DNA from: an uncultured Panacagrimonas sp.
Lineage (GTDB): Bacteria; Pseudomonadota; Gammaproteobacteria; Nevskiales; Nevskiaceae
NCBI GenBank assembly: GCA_946481265.1
Contig: CAMLNE010000254.1
Location: forward strand, 1-6,250
Direction: 5' to 3'
Length of the DNA stretch: 6,250 nt
A program made the position numbers and the translations under genes. This document shows positions 4,937 through 6,250 of this stretch, one piece after another. Below the pieces are notes generated by a model. The model saw only the letters and a list, made by a program, of their open reading frames with translations. It made no database searches and was not told where the DNA came from. Position 1 is the first letter of the stretch. Each line of letters starts with the position of its first letter.

Positions 4937-6250
4937 GCGATGCCGCGGTGCCCGATCCGGACGTGGAGCGCAAGGCGCAGGCCGCACGCCTGCGCAGCGT
5001 GTGGATGCCGCCGAAGGGCTGGCGCTACTGGTCCGAGGTCAACAATGACCAGGTGGGCAGCTGGTACCTGGCGACCGCGTTCGCGTTCTTCCTGTTCGCC
5101 GGCGTGCTGGCGCTGCTGATGCGCGTGCAGCTGGCCACGCCGCAGAGCGGATTTCTCGACGCCGATACCTACAACCAGTTCTTCACGCTGCACGGCTCGG
5201 TGATGATGTTCCTGTTCGCGGTGCCGGTGTTCGAGGCGTTCTCGATCCGCGTGCTGCCGACCATGCTCGGCGCGCGCGACCTGCCCTTCCCGCGCCTGTC
5301 CGCCTACGGCTTCTGGAGTTTCCTGATCGGCGGCGTGTTCGTCTGCGGCTCGATCTTCTTCGACGCCGCGCCGGCCGGCGGCTGGTTCATGTACCCGCCG
5401 CTGACCACGCAGTACCAGGAGGGCATCGGCGCGGACGTGTGGCTGCTCGGGTTGTCGTTCATCGAGGTGGCCTCGATCGCGGCGGCGGTGGAGCTGATCG
5501 TGGGCATCCTCAAGTGCCGACCGCCGGGCATGCGGCTGCACCTGATGCCGCTCTACGCCTGGTACCTGCTGGTCACCGCCGCGATGATCCTGTTCGCCTT
5601 TCCGCCGCTGATCGCGGGCGACCTGCTGTTCGAGCTCGAGCGCGGCTTCGACTGGCCGTTCTTCGATCCCACGCGCGGCGGCGACCCGCTGCTGTGGCAG
5701 CACCTGTTCTGGATCTTCGGGCATCCCGAGGTCTACATCGTGTTCCTGCCCTCGGTCGGACTGGTGGCGATGATGGTGCCCACGTTCGCGCGCACGCCGA
5801 TCCGCGGCTATCGCTGGATCGTGCTGTCCGCGGTGGGCACCGGCTTCATCAGCTTCGCGCTGTGGGTGCATCACATGTACGCGACCGGCCTGCCCGGGCT
5901 GTCGCTCGCCTTCTTCTCGGCGGCCTCGGAGGCGGTGGCCATTCCCACCGCCATCCAGATCTTCTGCTTTCTGGCCACCGTGCTGGTTGGCCGCGTGGTG
6001 ATGGCGGTGCCGATGCTGTTCGTGGCCGGCGCGCTCGCCATCTTCGTGCTCGGCGGCCTGACCGGCGTGATGGTCGCGCTCGCCCCGTTCGACTTCCAGG
6101 TGCACGACAGCTACTTCATCGTCGCCCACCTGCACTACGTGCTGATCGGCGGCATGGTCTTCCCGATGTTCGCGGCCATCTACTACTGGCTGCCGATGAG
6201 CTCGGCGCGGCCGCTCAGCGAGCGGCTCGGGAAGTGGGTGTTCTGGCTGA
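4933..6250 (+). CDS. ctaD: Cytochrome c oxidase subunit I, haem-copper oxidase A1 type (partial, runs off right edge)
   Basis: Open from GTG 4933 to the edge without a stop: 439 residues of the catalytic subunit that reduces O2 and pumps protons. I translated it directly. Ligands seen: His87 (haem a, in TLHGSVMM), His264 and Tyr268 in GHPEVY (CuB and the cross-linked Tyr), His313-His314 in WVHHMY (CuB), His399 (haem a3) and His401 (haem a) in VAHLHYV. Glu266 of GHPEVY is the A1-type D-channel glutamate. Asp116 in GARDLPFPRL is the D-channel entry. Two differences stand out. Gln342 in IPTAIQIF sits where the K-channel lysine is expected, and Ser122 in FPRLSAYGFW replaces the usual Asn. The sequence resembles CoxN-type alternative subunit I, which as I recall shares the Gln and is often fused to subunit III. 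Such a fusion would lie beyond the window. Subunit III and assembly genes are expected downstream. Confidence 0.95.
   Translation, partial: MSDAAVPDPDVERKAQAARLRSVWMPPKGWRYWSEVNNDQVGSWYLATAFAFFLFAGVLALLMRVQLATPQSGFLDADTYNQFFTLHGSVMMFLFAVPVFEAFSIRVLPTMLGARDLPFPRLSAYGFWSFLIGGVFVCGSIFFDAAPAGGWFMYPPLTTQYQEGIGADVWLLGLSFIEVASIAAAVELIVGILKCRPPGMRLHLMPLYAWYLLVTAAMILFAFPPLIAGDLLFELERGFDWPFFDPTRGGDPLLWQHLFWIFGHPEVYIVFLPSVGLVAMMVPTFARTPIRGYRWIVLSAVGTGFISFALWVHHMYATGLPGLSLAFFSAASEAVAIPTAIQIFCFLATVLVGRVVMAVPMLFVAGALAIFVLGGLTGVMVALAPFDFQVHDSYFIVAHLHYVLIGGMVFPMFAAIYYWLPMSSARPLSERLGKWVFWL

Noticed and set aside
4915..6135. A 406-codon minus-strand ORF rich in His, Gln and Glu
   Set aside because: It lies exactly opposite the oxidase subunit I gene, whose ligands and motifs are unmistakable. 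Composition is that expected from the reverse complement of hydrophobic codons.

Overview
The window is very GC-rich DNA (about 70% by eye) with GC at almost every third codon position. It looks like the chromosome of a proteobacterium that respires oxygen. The gene set would suit Xanthomonadaceae/Lysobacteraceae or a relative, but no marker fixes the taxon, so that is a guess. No rRNA, tRNA, CRISPR, insertion sequence or phage gene was seen.

Layout. Bases 1-251 hold no recognisable gene, only a strong GC hairpin just beyond the first gene. On the minus strand, 252-800 encodes an exported DUF4142 (ferritin-like) protein. A 396-base divergent spacer follows. It carries a 12-base-period tandem repeat and a possible 62-codon small ORF. 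On the plus strand, 1197-3203 is a two-domain protein: an L-isoaspartyl protein methyltransferase (PCMT) joined in one frame to an erythromycin-esterase-family domain. Convergent to it, 3323-3901 on the minus strand encodes an ExoD-family membrane protein. Only 27 bases separate its start from the divergent start of a terminal-oxidase operon. That operon has a lipoprotein-type cytochrome c oxidase subunit II with a CuA site and a C-terminal cytochrome c domain (3929-4936). It overlaps by 4 bases with subunit I (from 4933), which runs off the right edge after 439 residues.

How the genes work together. Subunits II and I form the catalytic core of a caa3-type haem-copper oxidase: CuA and a tethered haem c deliver electrons to haem a and the haem a3/CuB site. 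Subunit I keeps all metal and haem ligands visible here and the GHPEVY motif of A1-type oxidases. The position of the K-channel lysine is glutamine, and the D-channel asparagines look substituted. This recalls the alternative CoxMN-type oxidases rather than the main aa3 enzyme. The DUF4142 and PCMT-esterase genes could belong to stress or maintenance functions, but nothing in the sequence ties them to the oxidase.

The most unusual items are the PCMT-esterase fusion, the altered proton-channel residues, and the very tight exoD/coxB divergent junction. I recall related fusions and related oxidases from other proteobacteria, so these are under-described rather than clearly new.
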